Shown here piece by piece: positions 1-7,971 of a stretch of DNA of 64,000 nucleotides (position 1 is its first letter; every line of letters begins with the position of its first letter). The stretch covers positions 1-64,000 of the forward strand of contig NZ_CANMUA010000006.1 in assembly GCF_947500995.1 (NCBI RefSeq), in the 5' to 3' direction. Both the position numbers and the translations under genes were made by a program. The notes under the pieces were generated by a model. The model was given only the letters and a program-made list of their open reading frames with translations, had not been told where the DNA came from and did not search any database. The stretch comes from an uncultured Serinicoccus sp. GTDB lineage: Bacteria; Actinomycetota; Actinomycetes; Actinomycetales; Dermatophilaceae.

Positions 1-73
1 TTCATCGTTCGACTTGCATGTGTTAAGCACGCCGCCAGCGTTCGTCCTGAGCCAGGATCAAACTCTCCGATAA
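1..73 (-). rRNA. rrs: 16S rRNA, 5' end only (partial)
   Basis: The reverse complement carries the universal 5' motif AGAGTTTGATCCTGGCTCAG followed by the GACGAACGCTGGCGGCGTGC block, the classic start of bacterial 16S rRNA. Aligning AGAGTTTGAT with its E. coli position puts the mature 5' end near position 73. The gene runs off the left edge, so only about 70 nt are visible. It is transcribed leftwards, directly downstream of the ribosomal-protein superoperon, from the leader at 74-400. Confidence 0.97.
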
Positions 74-181
74 AAAAACAAAAACCATTACCGAACAGAT
101 AACGATCCCAACAAAAACCACAACCAGCACCCGGGGGCGGGCACCAGCCATGGCAAACAAAACATGGCATCAAAAAACAAA

Positions 182-200
182 CACGCTGTTGAGTTCTCAA
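182..200 (-). promoter_or_regulatory. rRNA leader conserved motif (antitermination/processing region)
   Basis: On the minus strand this reads TTGAGAACTCAACAGCGTG, a motif found in many actinobacterial 16S leaders just ahead of the RNase III processing stalk. It is followed by a T-rich stretch and a GC-rich arm near 124-150 that could pair with sequence beyond the 16S 3' end, which is outside the window. A role in antitermination or processing is family knowledge; nothing here tests it. Confidence 0.6.
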
Positions 201-263
201 GAATCGGACACACACCTGCGGTCCAGACCTGGTCGGTCCTTGTCCGCTCGGGGCAACCTCTCC

Positions 264-293
264 AGCCTACCCGATCTTCCGGCCCGGTGTCAC
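264..293 (-). promoter_or_regulatory. Candidate rrn promoter (proximal)
   Basis: Read on the minus strand: GTGACA at 293-288, an 18-nt spacer, and TAGGCT at 269-264, a typical actinobacterial housekeeping-sigma arrangement. A start near 257 would give a leader of roughly 180 nt before 16S. It lies in the gene-free stretch 74-405. Confidence 0.6.
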
Positions 294-373
294 ATCCGTG
301 GGAGGTGACCGTGTGGGTGGTTGATCTGGTGCTGCTGGCGCGTCCTCCGCTTCTGCGTCGGCCGCGAGGTACA

Positions 374-403
374 ACACTACACGCCCTCGGGAGGGCGGTG
401 CAA
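374..403 (-). promoter_or_regulatory. Candidate second rrn promoter with palindromic spacer
   Basis: TTGCAC at 403-398, an 18-nt spacer and TAGTGT at 379-374 on the minus strand. The spacer is almost filled by a 7-bp inverted repeat (382-397), which could equally be the terminator hairpin of the oxidoreductase ending at 406. Promoter and terminator readings cannot be separated by eye. Confidence 0.4.
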
Positions 404-405
404 AC

Positions 406-1410
406 TCAGCTCGAGGCGTCGGTAGCGCGGACCTGGATCCCCAGCTGGCCGCCGCTCTCGCCGGCCGCCATCCGGGCCAGTGCGGACCGGGTGTCCGACA
501 GTGCGAAGACCCCGCCCACGGCGGGCCGGAGCCCCTCCCGGGACACGAGCCGGGCCAGGGCCGCCAGCTCACCTCGGGTCCCCATGGTCGAACCCTGCAC
601 CCGCAGCTGCTTGAAGAAGATCTTCGTCAGCTCGGCCTTCTCCGGCGCGTCCCCCGACGTCGCGCCGCAGATGACGAGGGTGCCGCCGGGCCGCAGGGCG
701 TTGATGGAGTGCGACCACGTGGCCGCCCCGACGCTCTCGAGCACGGCGTCGACCCGCCCCGGGAGGCGCTCGCCGGTCTCGAAGGTGGCGCCGGCGCCCA
801 GCTCCTCGGCCCGGGCCCGCTTCTCCTCCGAACGACTCGTCACCCACACCGTGAGCCCCGCCGCCGCGCCGAGCTGGACGAGAGCCGTCGCCACCCCTCC
901 TCCGGCCCCCTGCACCAGCACCGTGTCCCCCGGTCGGACCTGAGCCTGGGTGAACAGCATGCGGTAGGCCGTGAGCCACGAGGTGCACAGGGCAGCGGCC
1001 TCCACCGCGGTGAGGTGCTCCGGGCGGGGCACCCAGGCGCCCTCGGGCACGCTGACGAGCTCGGCGAGGGTGCCCTGGTGCTGCTCGGACAGCAAGGAGC
1101 GGCGGGGGTCGAGGGTGGGGTCCCCCTCCCACGACGGCGTCCCGGTCACCACGGGGTGGATCACCACCTCCCCCAGCTCGGGGTGCTCGGCCACGGCGTC
1201 GCACCCCAGGATCATGGGCAGCTGGTCCTCCGCCAGCCCCACGCCGCGCAGCGACCACAGGTCGTGATGGTTCAGACCCGCGGCCACGACAGGCAGCACC
1301 CGCCAGCCGGGCCGGTCCGCCGGCTCCGGACGCTCGCCGACCACCAGCCCGCTCAGCGGGTCCTCGGGGTGGAAGCTCCGGGCGTAGGCGGCCAGCATGC
1401 GTCCATACAA
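406..1410 (-). CDS. Zinc-type alcohol dehydrogenase / quinone oxidoreductase-like protein
   Basis: A 334-residue medium-chain dehydrogenase/reductase. The N-terminal GroES-like half holds LNHHDLWSLRG (46-56) and GCDAVAE (69-75); the C-terminal Rossmann half holds the glycine-rich VQGAGGGVATALVQLGA (166-182) for NAD(P)H. The four-cysteine structural zinc loop is not evident, as in the quinone-oxidoreductase branch. The substrate cannot be deduced. It starts 5 nt after the truA stop and so is probably co-transcribed with it. No Shine-Dalgarno is visible; an internal ATG at 1398 is an equally good start. It sits between truA and the rRNA operon, a place where many Actinobacteria carry rplM-rpsI. 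Confidence 0.85.
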   Translation of the reverse strand: MYGRMLAAYARSFHPEDPLSGLVVGERPEPADRPGWRVLPVVAAGLNHHDLWSLRGVGLAEDQLPMILGCDAVAEHPELGEVVIHPVVTGTPSWEGDPTLDPRRSLLSEQHQGTLAELVSVPEGAWVPRPEHLTAVEAAALCTSWLTAYRMLFTQAQVRPGDTVLVQGAGGGVATALVQLGAAAGLTVWVTSRSEEKRARAEELGAGATFETGERLPGRVDAVLESVGAATWSHSINALRPGGTLVICGATSGDAPEKAELTKIFFKQLRVQGSTMGTRGELAALARLVSREGLRPAVGGVFALSDTRSALARMAAGESGGQLGIQVRATDASS

Positions 1411-1415
1411 CCAGA

Positions 1416-2255
1416 TCAGCCGGCGTGCGGCGCGCGGACGGCCCGGCTCTCCTGACCACGTCGTCGCTGTCCCTCCACGGTGCCGGGGTAGGTGATCTCC
1501 TCCAGGCAGAGTCCGTGGGCAGGCATGACCCGCACCCCGGGGTCCCGGCGCCCGGCCCGCTGGACCTCCTCCGGCCAGCCCGGCGCACGGCGGCCCTCCC
1601 CCACCGCCACCACCGCACCGACGAGCGCGCGCACCATGCTGTGGCAGAACGCGTCGGCGACGACGGTCCCCACGACGACGCCGGCATCGTCCCGGCGCCA
1701 GCGGAAGTCCAGGAGCGTACGGATGGTCGTCGCCCCCTCCCGCGGCTTGCAGAAGGCCGCGAAGTCGCGCAGCCCGACGAGCGTCCGGGCCGCCTCGTCC
1801 ATGGAGTCCGCGTCCAGCGGGTGCCGCACCACGACGGTGTCGTGCCGCCGGAGCGGGTCCGCGCCGGCCGGGCGGTCCTGCAGCCGGTAGCTGTAGCGGC
1901 GCCGGAGGGCGGAGAAGCGCGCGTCGAAGTCCGGGTGCACCTCGGCAGCCGCCCGTACCGCGACGTCGGGGGGCAGGACCCCCCTCAACCGCGTCACCAA
2001 CGCGTCACCGGGCGCGCGGTCCGACCGGCCGGGCACCCGCCGCCACACCTCCTCGTCCACGTCGAGGTGGCAGACCGACCCCCGGGCGTGGACCCCTGCG
2101 TCCGTACGTCCCCCCACCACCAGCCTCGGGGGGTCCACCCGCAGCACCTGCCCCAGGCCCTGCGCGAGGGTCTCCTCCACCGTGCGCAGGCCCGGCTGCC
2201 GGGCCCACCCGGAGAAGTCGGTGCCGTCGTAGGCGAGGTCGATCCTGATGCGCAC
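1416..2255 (-). CDS. truA: tRNA pseudouridine(38-40) synthase TruA
   Basis: Converts uridines 38-40 of the tRNA anticodon stem-loop to pseudouridine. The protein opens with RIRIDLAYDGTDFSGWARQ, and GGRTDAGVHA (48-57) carries the catalytic aspartate, Asp52. The conserved DARFSALRRRYSYRL (111-125) and FCHSMVR segments follow. At 279 aa it is normal length for the family. It lies downstream of rplQ beyond a strong hairpin (2297-2330), the usual actinobacterial neighbourhood, and is probably expressed by readthrough of the alpha operon or from a weak promoter of its own. Confidence 0.97.
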   Translation of the reverse strand: MRIRIDLAYDGTDFSGWARQPGLRTVEETLAQGLGQVLRVDPPRLVVGGRTDAGVHARGSVCHLDVDEEVWRRVPGRSDRAPGDALVTRLRGVLPPDVAVRAAAEVHPDFDARFSALRRRYSYRLQDRPAGADPLRRHDTVVVRHPLDADSMDEAARTLVGLRDFAAFCKPREGATTIRTLLDFRWRRDDAGVVVGTVVADAFCHSMVRALVGAVVAVGEGRRAPGWPEEVQRAGRRDPGVRVMPAHGLCLEEITYPGTVEGQRRRGQESRAVRAPHAG

Positions 2256-2296
2256 CCGCCCATCCTGCCCTGCGACCCGGGACGGGGGGACGACGA

Positions 2297-2330
2297 GGGC
2301 CGCCCACCCCCCTCAGGGGATGGGCGGCCC
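2297..2330 (-). terminator. Hairpin terminator after rplQ
   Basis: A 10-bp perfect stem (2297-2306 with 2321-2330) that can continue into a C4/G4 inner pair. It lies 25 nt past the rplQ stop with no U-tract, as is common in high-GC Actinobacteria. It probably marks the end of the S10-spc-alpha superoperon, with truA downstream. Confidence 0.65.
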
Positions 2331-2355
2331 GCCGGTGCGTCGGGGACGCGACAGC

Positions 2356-3030
2356 TCACTTCGTGCTGTCGTCGCCCTCCGCAGGCTGCTCGGCGTCGTC
2401 GGCACCGCCGGAGACCATGGCGGCCTCCGTGGTGTCCTCGGCCGCCTCGTTGTCGGCGACCTCGGTGAGCTCGCCGTCGGCGGCCGGCTCGGCCCCCTGC
2501 TCGGCGGCGACGTCGGCGGCCTCGACCTCGGCCTGGGCCTGGTCCACCTCGGCGGCGTCGGTCGTGGTGGGCTCCTCCGCCTCGAGCTCGGCGTCGCTGA
2601 TCGCGGCCTGTCGGTCCTTGGCCGAGCGCTTGGTGGCGCCCTCGGCCTGGGTGACCACGGCCTTGCGCTCGACCGGCTGACGCACCAGCTCGATGACCGC
2701 CATCGGCGCGTTGTCACCCTTGCGCGGGGCGATCTTGGTGATGCGGGTGTATCCGCCCTGACGCTCGGCGACGTCCGGAGCGATCTCGGTGAACAGCCGG
2801 TGCACCACGCCCTTGTCCCGCACGATGGCCAGGACCTTGCGACGGTTGTGCAGGTCTCCGCGCTTGGCGAACGTCACCAGACGCTCGGCCAGCGGACGCA
2901 GCCGCTTGGCCTTCGCCTCGGTGGTGGTGATCCGGTCGTGCTCGAACAGAGCGGTCGCCAGGTTGGACAGGATCAGGCGCTCGTGCGCCGGACCGCCGCC
3001 GAGGCGCGGACCCTTCTTGGGGGCAGGCAT
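2356..3030 (-). CDS. rplQ: 50S ribosomal protein L17 with long acidic tail
   Basis: L17 sits near the peptide-tunnel exit of the large subunit. Residues 1-120 are the normal protein ([19 protein letters not shown], then [22 protein letters not shown]). The remaining ~100 residues are a low-complexity tail rich in Glu, Asp, Ala and Thr with almost no aromatic residues, making 224 aa against about 120-130 in E. coli. Acidic or alanine-rich L17 tails occur in other Actinobacteria. It is the last ribosomal gene of the superoperon, 26 nt after rpoA. The ATG has GGAG upstream. Confidence 0.97.
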   Translation of the reverse strand: MPAPKKGPRLGGGPAHERLILSNLATALFEHDRITTTEAKAKRLRPLAERLVTFAKRGDLHNRRKVLAIVRDKGVVHRLFTEIAPDVAERQGGYTRITKIAPRKGDNAPMAVIELVRQPVERKAVVTQAEGATKRSAKDRQAAISDAELEAEEPTTTDAAEVDQAQAEVEAADVAAEQGAEPAADGELTEVADNEAAEDTTEAAMVSGGADDAEQPAEGDDSTK

Positions 3031-3056
3031 GGGTTCTCCTTAAGCCTTCTCGTGTC

Positions 3057-4079
3057 TCAGTACTGCTCGTCCTCGGCGAAGGCGGCGTCGCCCTCGTCGT
3101 CGTACGTGCCGTCCTCGTAGGCGGCCGCACCCTCGAACCCGGGGGGGCTGTCCTTGAGGGCCAGGCCCATCTCCGCCAGCTTGTCCTTGACCTCGTCGAT
3201 GGACTTGGCGCCGAAGTTGCGGATGTCGAGCAGGTCGGCCTCGCTGCGCCCGACGAGCTCACCCACGCTGTGGATGCCCTCGCGCTTGAGGCAGTTGTAG
3301 GACCGGACGGTGAGGTCGAGCTCCTCGATCGGCAGCGCCAGGTCGGACGCCAGGGCGCCCTCCCCCGCGGACGGGCCGATCTCGATGCCCTCGGCCTCGA
3401 CGTTGAGCTCGCGGGCCAGCCCGAACAGCTCGACCAGGGTGCGGCCCGCGGAGGCGACGGCGTCGCGCGGAGCCATCGAGCTCTTGGTCTCGATGTCCAG
3501 GACGAGGCGGTCGAAGTCGGTCCGCTGCTCCACGCGCGTCGCCTCGACCTTGTAGGTCACGGCGAGGACCGGGGAGTAGATGGAGTCGACGGGGATGCGC
3601 CCGATCTCCTGGTCACCGGACTTGTTGAGCTGCGCGGAGACGTAGCCGCGGCCACGCTCCACGGTCATCTCCATCTCCAGCGAGGCGGACTCGCCGAGGG
3701 TGGCGATGTGCAGGTCAGGGTTGTGGACCTCCACCCCGGCCGGCGGGGCGATGTCGGCCGCGGTCACGGCGCCGGCGCCCTGCTTGCGCAGGTACATGAC
3801 GACCGGCTCGTCGTGCTCGCTGGAGACCACGAGGGACTTGAGGTTGAGGATGACCTCGGTGACGTCCTCCTTGACCCCGGGGATCGTGGAGAACTCGTGG
3901 AGCACGCCGTCGATCCGGATGCTGGTCAGGGACGCACCGGGGATGCTGGACAGCAGGGTCCGGCGCAGGGAGTTGCCGAGGGTGTAGCCGAAGCCGGGCT
4001 CGAGCGGTTCGAGGGAGAACCGGGAGCGGCTGTCGGAGACGACCTCCTCGGTGAGGGTGGGGCGCTGTGCGATGAGCAC
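3057..4079 (-). CDS. rpoA: RNA polymerase alpha subunit
   Basis: Dimerises to nucleate RNA polymerase assembly; its C-terminal domain binds UP elements and activators. The N-terminal domain ([20 protein letters not shown]) and the C-terminal helix-hairpin-helix domain ([19 protein letters not shown]) are both intact, giving 340 aa, normal size. The start is GTG at 4079 (MLIAQRPTL), preceded by AAAGGAA; the reading frame continues upstream but lacks an RBS there. The tail after the CTD is acidic. It lies 123 nt after rpsD, and that gap contains two hairpins. Confidence 0.98.
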   Translation of the reverse strand: MLIAQRPTLTEEVVSDSRSRFSLEPLEPGFGYTLGNSLRRTLLSSIPGASLTSIRIDGVLHEFSTIPGVKEDVTEVILNLKSLVVSSEHDEPVVMYLRKQGAGAVTAADIAPPAGVEVHNPDLHIATLGESASLEMEMTVERGRGYVSAQLNKSGDQEIGRIPVDSIYSPVLAVTYKVEATRVEQRTDFDRLVLDIETKSSMAPRDAVASAGRTLVELFGLARELNVEAEGIEIGPSAGEGALASDLALPIEELDLTVRSYNCLKREGIHSVGELVGRSEADLLDIRNFGAKSIDEVKDKLAEMGLALKDSPPGFEGAAAYEDGTYDDEGDAAFAEDEQY

Positions 4080-4127
4080 GTTTCGTTCCTTTCCACGGGC
4101 GACCGCTATATGACGCCGCGTGCGGGA

Positions 4128-4157
4128 GCCCGGCATACCTCTGTCCGTATGCCGGGC
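4128..4157 (-). terminator. 11-bp hairpin containing paired GGCATAC/GTATGCC
   Basis: A perfect 11-bp stem (4128-4138 with 4147-4157) and an 8-nt loop, between rpsD and rpoA. The arms are inverted copies of the GGCATAC motif that recurs across the window. It may act as an attenuator or mRNA processing/stability element, since rpoA has no obvious promoter of its own here. Confidence 0.5.
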
Positions 4158-4179
4158 GCGGACCGGTGAGGGTCCGGGA

Positions 4180-4200
4180 CGGTGGGGCGCAGCCCCACCG
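4180..4200 (-). terminator. 9-bp hairpin directly after rpsD
   Basis: Perfect 9-bp stem (4180-4188 with 4192-4200) closing a 3-nt loop, immediately past the rpsD stop at 4203. Together with the hairpin at 4128-4157 it forms a double hairpin between rpsD and rpoA, so it probably tunes rather than ends transcription. Confidence 0.5.
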
Positions 4201-4202
4201 GC

Positions 4203-4811
4203 TCAGTTCTTGGAGTAGAGCTCGACGATCAGCTGCTCGGTGAGGATCGTGTCGATCTGCTCCCGGGTCGGCAGCTGGTGGATGAGGATCTTCAGCGAGC
4301 CGGGCACGACCTTCATCCAGGCGGGGACCGGCCGGTCGCCGTAGGTCTGGCGGGCCAGCTCGAACGGGAAGGTCTCGACCGACTGCGGACGGACCTCGAC
4401 GATGTCGTACTGCTCGACCCGGTAGCTGGGCACGTCGACCCGCTTGCCGTTGACCAGGAAGTGACCGTGGGTCACCAGCTGGCGAGCGGCGCGACGGGTC
4501 CGTGCCAGGCCGGCGCGGTACACGACGTTGTCGAGGCGGGACTCCAGGATGATGAGCAGGTTGGCGCCGGTCTTGCCCGGGCGGCGGGCCGCCTCGGCGT
4601 AGTAGCGACGGAACTGCTTCTCCATGACGCCGTAGGTGAAGCGGGCCTTCTGCTTCTCCTGCAGCTGGGTCAGGTACTCCTTCTCCTGGCTGCGCCGGCG
4701 GCCGTGCTGTCCCGGGGGGAACGGGCGCAGGTCGAAGTTCTTGTCGCCGCCGACGAGGTCGACCTTGAGCCGGCGGGACTTCTTGGTGATGGGTCCGGTG
4801 TAACGGGCCAT
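4203..4811 (-). CDS. rpsD: 30S ribosomal protein S4
   Basis: Primary 16S rRNA-binding protein that starts assembly of the small-subunit body. It starts MARYTGPITKKSRRLKVDL; the S4 RNA-binding domain is visible at RTRRAARQLVTHGHFLVNGKRV. Its 202 aa match the family. No cysteine quartet is present, so this is the zinc-free type. In E. coli S4 is the repressor of the alpha operon; whether that applies here is not shown. It follows rpsK by 30 nt. Confidence 0.98.
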   Translation of the reverse strand: MARYTGPITKKSRRLKVDLVGGDKNFDLRPFPPGQHGRRRSQEKEYLTQLQEKQKARFTYGVMEKQFRRYYAEAARRPGKTGANLLIILESRLDNVVYRAGLARTRRAARQLVTHGHFLVNGKRVDVPSYRVEQYDIVEVRPQSVETFPFELARQTYGDRPVPAWMKVVPGSLKILIHQLPTREQIDTILTEQLIVELYSKN

Positions 4812-4841
4812 GATGTGTCTACCTTGTTCCTTCCGGGGCGG

Positions 4842-5249
4842 TCAGTTGCGACGCTTCTTGGGCGGGCGGACGCCGTTGTGCGCCTGCGGCGTCACGTCGG
4901 AGATCGCGCCGACCTCCAGGCCGGCCGCGGTCAGCGAGCGGATCGCGGTCTCGCGACCCGAGCCCGGACCCTTGACGAAGACGTCGACCTTCTTCATGCC
5001 GTGGTCCATCGCGCGACGCGCGGCGGCCTCGGCGGCCATCTGGGCGGCGTAGGGGGTCGACTTGCGCGACCCCTTGAAGCCGACCTGGCCCGAGGAGGAC
5101 CAGGCGATGACGGCACCGGTCGGGTCGGTGATCGAGATGATGGTGTTGCTGAACGTGCTCTTGATATGAGCCTGCCCGAAGGCGACGTTCTTCTTCTCCT
5201 TGCGGCGCACCTTGCGGGCACCGGTGGCCTGACGGCTCTTGGGGGGCAT
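4842..5249 (-). CDS. rpsK: 30S ribosomal protein S11
   Basis: Platform protein lining the mRNA path near the anti-Shine-Dalgarno helix. The diagnostic [18 protein letters not shown] and the C-terminal [19 protein letters not shown] are intact; 135 aa is typical for Actinobacteria. The ATG is preceded by GGAG. It belongs to the alpha-operon order rpmJ-rpsM-rpsK-rpsD-rpoA-rplQ. Confidence 0.98.
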   Translation of the reverse strand: MPPKSRQATGARKVRRKEKKNVAFGQAHIKSTFSNTIISITDPTGAVIAWSSSGQVGFKGSRKSTPYAAQMAAEAAARRAMDHGMKKVDVFVKGPGSGRETAIRSLTAAGLEVGAISDVTPQAHNGVRPPKKRRN

Positions 5250-5357
5250 GTGGTTTCTCCTAGCGGAAGAGCAAGACTTCTGGGGTCCGCGTCCGGCGGG
5301 GCGTCCTGGGTCGGACGGCGCGGCTGCGGGAGGTCAGGGGCGAAGCCCCGCGACGGT

Positions 5358-5735
5358 CTACTTGCCGGCCTTCTTCTTGCCGGCGACGGTGCGCTTCGGT
5401 CCCTTGCGGGTGCGCGCGTTGGTCTTGGTGCGCTGACCGTGCACCGGGAGCCCGCGGCGGTGCCGGAGCCCCTGGTAGCTGCCGATCTCCACCTTGCGGC
5501 GGATGTCGGCGGCGACCTCGCGGCGGAGGTCGCCCTCGAGGCGGAAACTGCCCTCGAGGTGGTCGCGCAGGGAGACCAGCTGCTCTTCCGTCAGGTCCTT
5601 GACCCGGGTCGACGGGTCGACGCCCGTGGCCTGGAGAGTCTGCTCGGCGCGGGTGCGGCCCACGCCGAAGATGTAGGTGAGAGCGACCTCGACGCGCTTG
5701 TCGCGCGGCAGGTCGACACCGATGAGTCGTGCCAT
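5358..5735 (-). CDS. rpsM: 30S ribosomal protein S13
   Basis: Head protein of the small subunit that contacts the large subunit (bridge B1) and the P-site tRNA. It begins [20 protein letters not shown], then has the helix-two-turn-helix region and the basic tail [19 protein letters not shown]. It is 125 aa. The frame is open further upstream to 5789, but the ATG at 5735 matches the universal N-terminus and has AAGGAG ahead of it. Confidence 0.98.
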   Translation of the reverse strand: MARLIGVDLPRDKRVEVALTYIFGVGRTRAEQTLQATGVDPSTRVKDLTEEQLVSLRDHLEGSFRLEGDLRREVAADIRRKVEIGSYQGLRHRRGLPVHGQRTKTNARTRKGPKRTVAGKKKAGK

Positions 5736-5949
5736 GTGGCAGTGCTCCTTGGGAGTCGTGCGAGAGTCTGGTGCAGCACCGGTCCGCATCGTCTGGTGGG
5801 CTCGCTCGCCCGCGGTCCCCGGCTCTCGCGGCCAGGGGTGACGTCCCGCCGGTCGGCGGGGGTCGGGTGCTGCGTCATCTGGGTGGTGACGGTATGCAGT
5901 TGTGGTCGACGCATCGAAGCTGCGACGCGTGCGGTGGGTAGTGGTCTGC

Positions 5950-6063
5950 TCAGCCCTGACGCTGCTTGTGGCGCAGGTTGTCGCAGATCACCATGACCCG
6001 CCCATGACGGCGGATCACCTTGCACTTGTCGCAGATCTTCTTCACGCTCGGCTGAACCTTCAT
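5950..6063 (-). CDS. rpmJ: 50S ribosomal protein L36 (zinc type)
   Basis: A 37-residue protein beginning [19 protein letters not shown] and ending NLRHKQRQG. The Cys-X2-Cys pair (11, 14), Cys27 and His32 form the zinc site of the C+ form. It lies between infA (71 nt upstream) and rpsM in the conserved actinobacterial order. The 214-nt gap to rpsM shows no further gene. It is short enough to be missed by length-filtered gene finders. Confidence 0.97.
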   Translation of the reverse strand: MKVQPSVKKICDKCKVIRRHGRVMVICDNLRHKQRQG

Positions 6064-6134
6064 GGCTTCCTGCCTTCGGTGGAGTGGATCTGTGCGGGGG
6101 TGGGGTGAGGACCGCGGCCCGGGGGCCGTGGACC

Positions 6135-6356
6135 TCAGCGGTAGCGGAAGACGATGCGACCGCGGGTCAGGTCGTACGGGCTGAGCTCCACGACGACCCG
6201 GTCCTCGGGGAGGATCCGGATGTAGTGCTGCCGCATCTTCCCGGAGATGTGAGCCAGCACCACGTGACCGTTGGTGAGCTCGACCCGGAAGTTCGCGTTC
6301 GGGAGGGCCTCGACAACCGTGCCCTCGATCTCAATGACGCCGTCCTTCTTCGCCAT
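6135..6356 (-). CDS. infA: Translation initiation factor IF-1
   Basis: Single S1/OB-fold protein that occupies the A site during initiation. It is 73 aa, starting [18 protein letters not shown] and ending in the conserved RGRIVFRYR. The frame runs open far upstream over map, but the ATG at 6356 with GGAGG ahead is the clear start. A good promoter lies at 6412-6442, so infA-rpmJ-rpsM and the rest of the alpha genes can be transcribed independently of map. Confidence 0.98.
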   Translation of the reverse strand: MAKKDGVIEIEGTVVEALPNANFRVELTNGHVVLAHISGKMRQHYIRILPEDRVVVELSPYDLTRGRIVFRYR

Positions 6357-6411
6357 GTCCTCCACATTCCCTGAATTGCACTGGACTCGGCCCACGCAGG
6401 GCCGACGCACC

Positions 6412-6442
6412 ATCTTACGGGAACGGCAACCCCCAAGGCCAA
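6412..6442 (-). promoter_or_regulatory. Candidate infA/alpha-operon promoter
   Basis: TTGGCC at 6442-6437, a 19-nt spacer and TAAGAT at 6417-6412 on the minus strand, in the 131-nt gap between map and infA. The predicted leader (about 50 nt) contains a 6-bp hairpin at 6388-6404. Confidence 0.6.
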
Positions 6443-6487
6443 TCGCCGGGACCGCACGGGCTCCGGCCCGCTGGTGCGGCGCCCGGG

Positions 6488-7363
6488 TCAGTCGGAGAGC
6501 GGGGCGTAGTCGGCGCCGACGCGCGCCAGCCCGGCCTCTCCCCCGTCGGCCGCCGTGAGGACCCACAGCCCCGCGTCGGTGACCGCGACGGTGTGCTCCC
6601 AGTGGGCCGCGCGGCTGCCGTCCGAGGTGACGACCGTCCAGTCGTCGGCGAGGGTGCGCGTCTCGATGCTGCCGAGGGTGACCATCGGCTCGATGGCGAA
6701 GGTCGCGCCCGAGGGGACCGTGGGACCGCTCGAGGTGACCCCGTAGTTGGGGACGTGCGGGTCCATGTGCATCTCGCGGCCGATCCCGTGACCGGTGTAG
6801 TCCTCGAGGATGCCGTAGACCTCCACCCCCGGCACCCCCTCGCGACGGCGCCGCTCCAGCGCGGCGTCGACCGACTCCTCCACCGCATCCCCGACGGCGT
6901 ACAACCGGCCCCCGGGGCGCAGCGCCGCGATGCCGGCCCACAGCGAGGCCTCGGTGTCGTCCATGAGGGCGAGGTCGGCGGCACGCCCGCGCTCCCGTCC
7001 GCCGACGACGAGGCTGACCGCGGCGTCCCCGTGCCAGCCTTCGACGATCGCCCCGCAGTCGATGGAGACGAGGTCCCCGTCGGCCAGGACGCGCGGGCCC
7101 GGTATGCCGTGCACCACCTCGTCGTTGACCGAGATGCACAGGCTGCCGGTGAAGCCGTGGTAACCCAGGAAGCTCGGGGTCGCCCCGGCTCCCCGTATCG
7201 CCTCCTCGGCCAGGGTGTCCAGCTCGAGGGTGGTCACCCCGGCGGTGGCGCGCTCGGTGGCCAGGGCCAGCGTGCGGGCCACGACCAGTCCGGCCCGGCG
7301 CATGGCGACGAGCTGGTCCGGGGTCTTGGCCTCGATGCGGGGCCGACGCCGGAGGAGGGACAT
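6488..7363 (-). CDS. map: Methionine aminopeptidase, type I
   Basis: Removes the initiator methionine from nascent proteins. The five metal ligands are in place: Asp102 (SIDCGAI), Asp113 (WHGDAA), His192 (GHGIGREMH), Glu225 (AIEPMVT) and Glu256 (WEHTVAV); His85 lies in the substrate pocket. There is no N-terminal zinc-finger extension. At 291 aa it is slightly long for the family. Its ATG overlaps the adk stop as TGATG, indicating translational coupling in secY-adk-map. Confidence 0.97.
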   Translation of the reverse strand: MSLLRRRPRIEAKTPDQLVAMRRAGLVVARTLALATERATAGVTTLELDTLAEEAIRGAGATPSFLGYHGFTGSLCISVNDEVVHGIPGPRVLADGDLVSIDCGAIVEGWHGDAAVSLVVGGRERGRAADLALMDDTEASLWAGIAALRPGGRLYAVGDAVEESVDAALERRRREGVPGVEVYGILEDYTGHGIGREMHMDPHVPNYGVTSSGPTVPSGATFAIEPMVTLGSIETRTLADDWTVVTSDGSRAAHWEHTVAVTDAGLWVLTAADGGEAGLARVGADYAPLSD

Positions 7364-7971
7364 CAGCCCTCGCCGGTGGCGCCCGGCGTGCCGGCGGCAG
7401 GGGCCGGCACCTGCGACAGGGCGGCCTCGATGCGGTCGGTGACCTCCTCGACGGCCCCCATCCCGTCGACGCGTCGGAGCAGGCCGCGAGCCTTGTAGTG
7501 GGCGGCCAGCGGGGCCGTCTCCTCGGCGTACATCCGCATGCGCTCGCGGATGACGTCCTCGGTGTCGTCGGCCCTCCCCTGCTCCTGGGCACGGGCCAGG
7601 AGCCGCTGCACGACCTCGTCGGTGTCGACCGTCAGCTCGACCACGACGTCCAGCTGGTGGCCGGCGTCGCCGAGCATCTCGTCCAGCGCCTCGACCTGCC
7701 CGGTCGTACGGGGGTACCCGTCGAGCAGGAAGCCGGTGGCCGCGTCGGGCCGGGCGAGGCGGTCCCGCACGATCGCGTTGGTGATCTCGTCGGGGACGTA
7801 GCCGCCGGAGGCCGTGATCTGCTTGACCTGCAGGCCGAGGTCGGTCTCGTCCTTGATGTTGGCCCGGAAGATGTCACCGGTGGAGATGGCGGGGATGCCG
7901 TGGGCGGCGGACACGTGGGCGGCCTGGGTGCCCTTGCCGGCACCGGGGGGCCCGAGCAGGATGAGGCGCAT
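7363..7971 (-). CDS. adk: Adenylate kinase
   Basis: Interconverts ATP + AMP and 2 ADP. P-loop GPPGAGKGT at 7-15, AMP-binding TGDIFR and DGYPRT (84-89). The LID is the short form without zinc cysteines, consistent with 202 aa. The C-terminus is a non-conserved Ala/Pro/Gly-rich tail. Start and stop each overlap the neighbouring gene by one base (TGATG with secY and with map), so the three are translated as a coupled unit. Confidence 0.97.
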   Translation of the reverse strand: MRLILLGPPGAGKGTQAAHVSAAHGIPAISTGDIFRANIKDETDLGLQVKQITASGGYVPDEITNAIVRDRLARPDAATGFLLDGYPRTTGQVEALDEMLGDAGHQLDVVVELTVDTDEVVQRLLARAQEQGRADDTEDVIRERMRMYAEETAPLAAHYKARGLLRRVDGMGAVEEVTDRIEAALSQVPAPAAGTPGATGEG

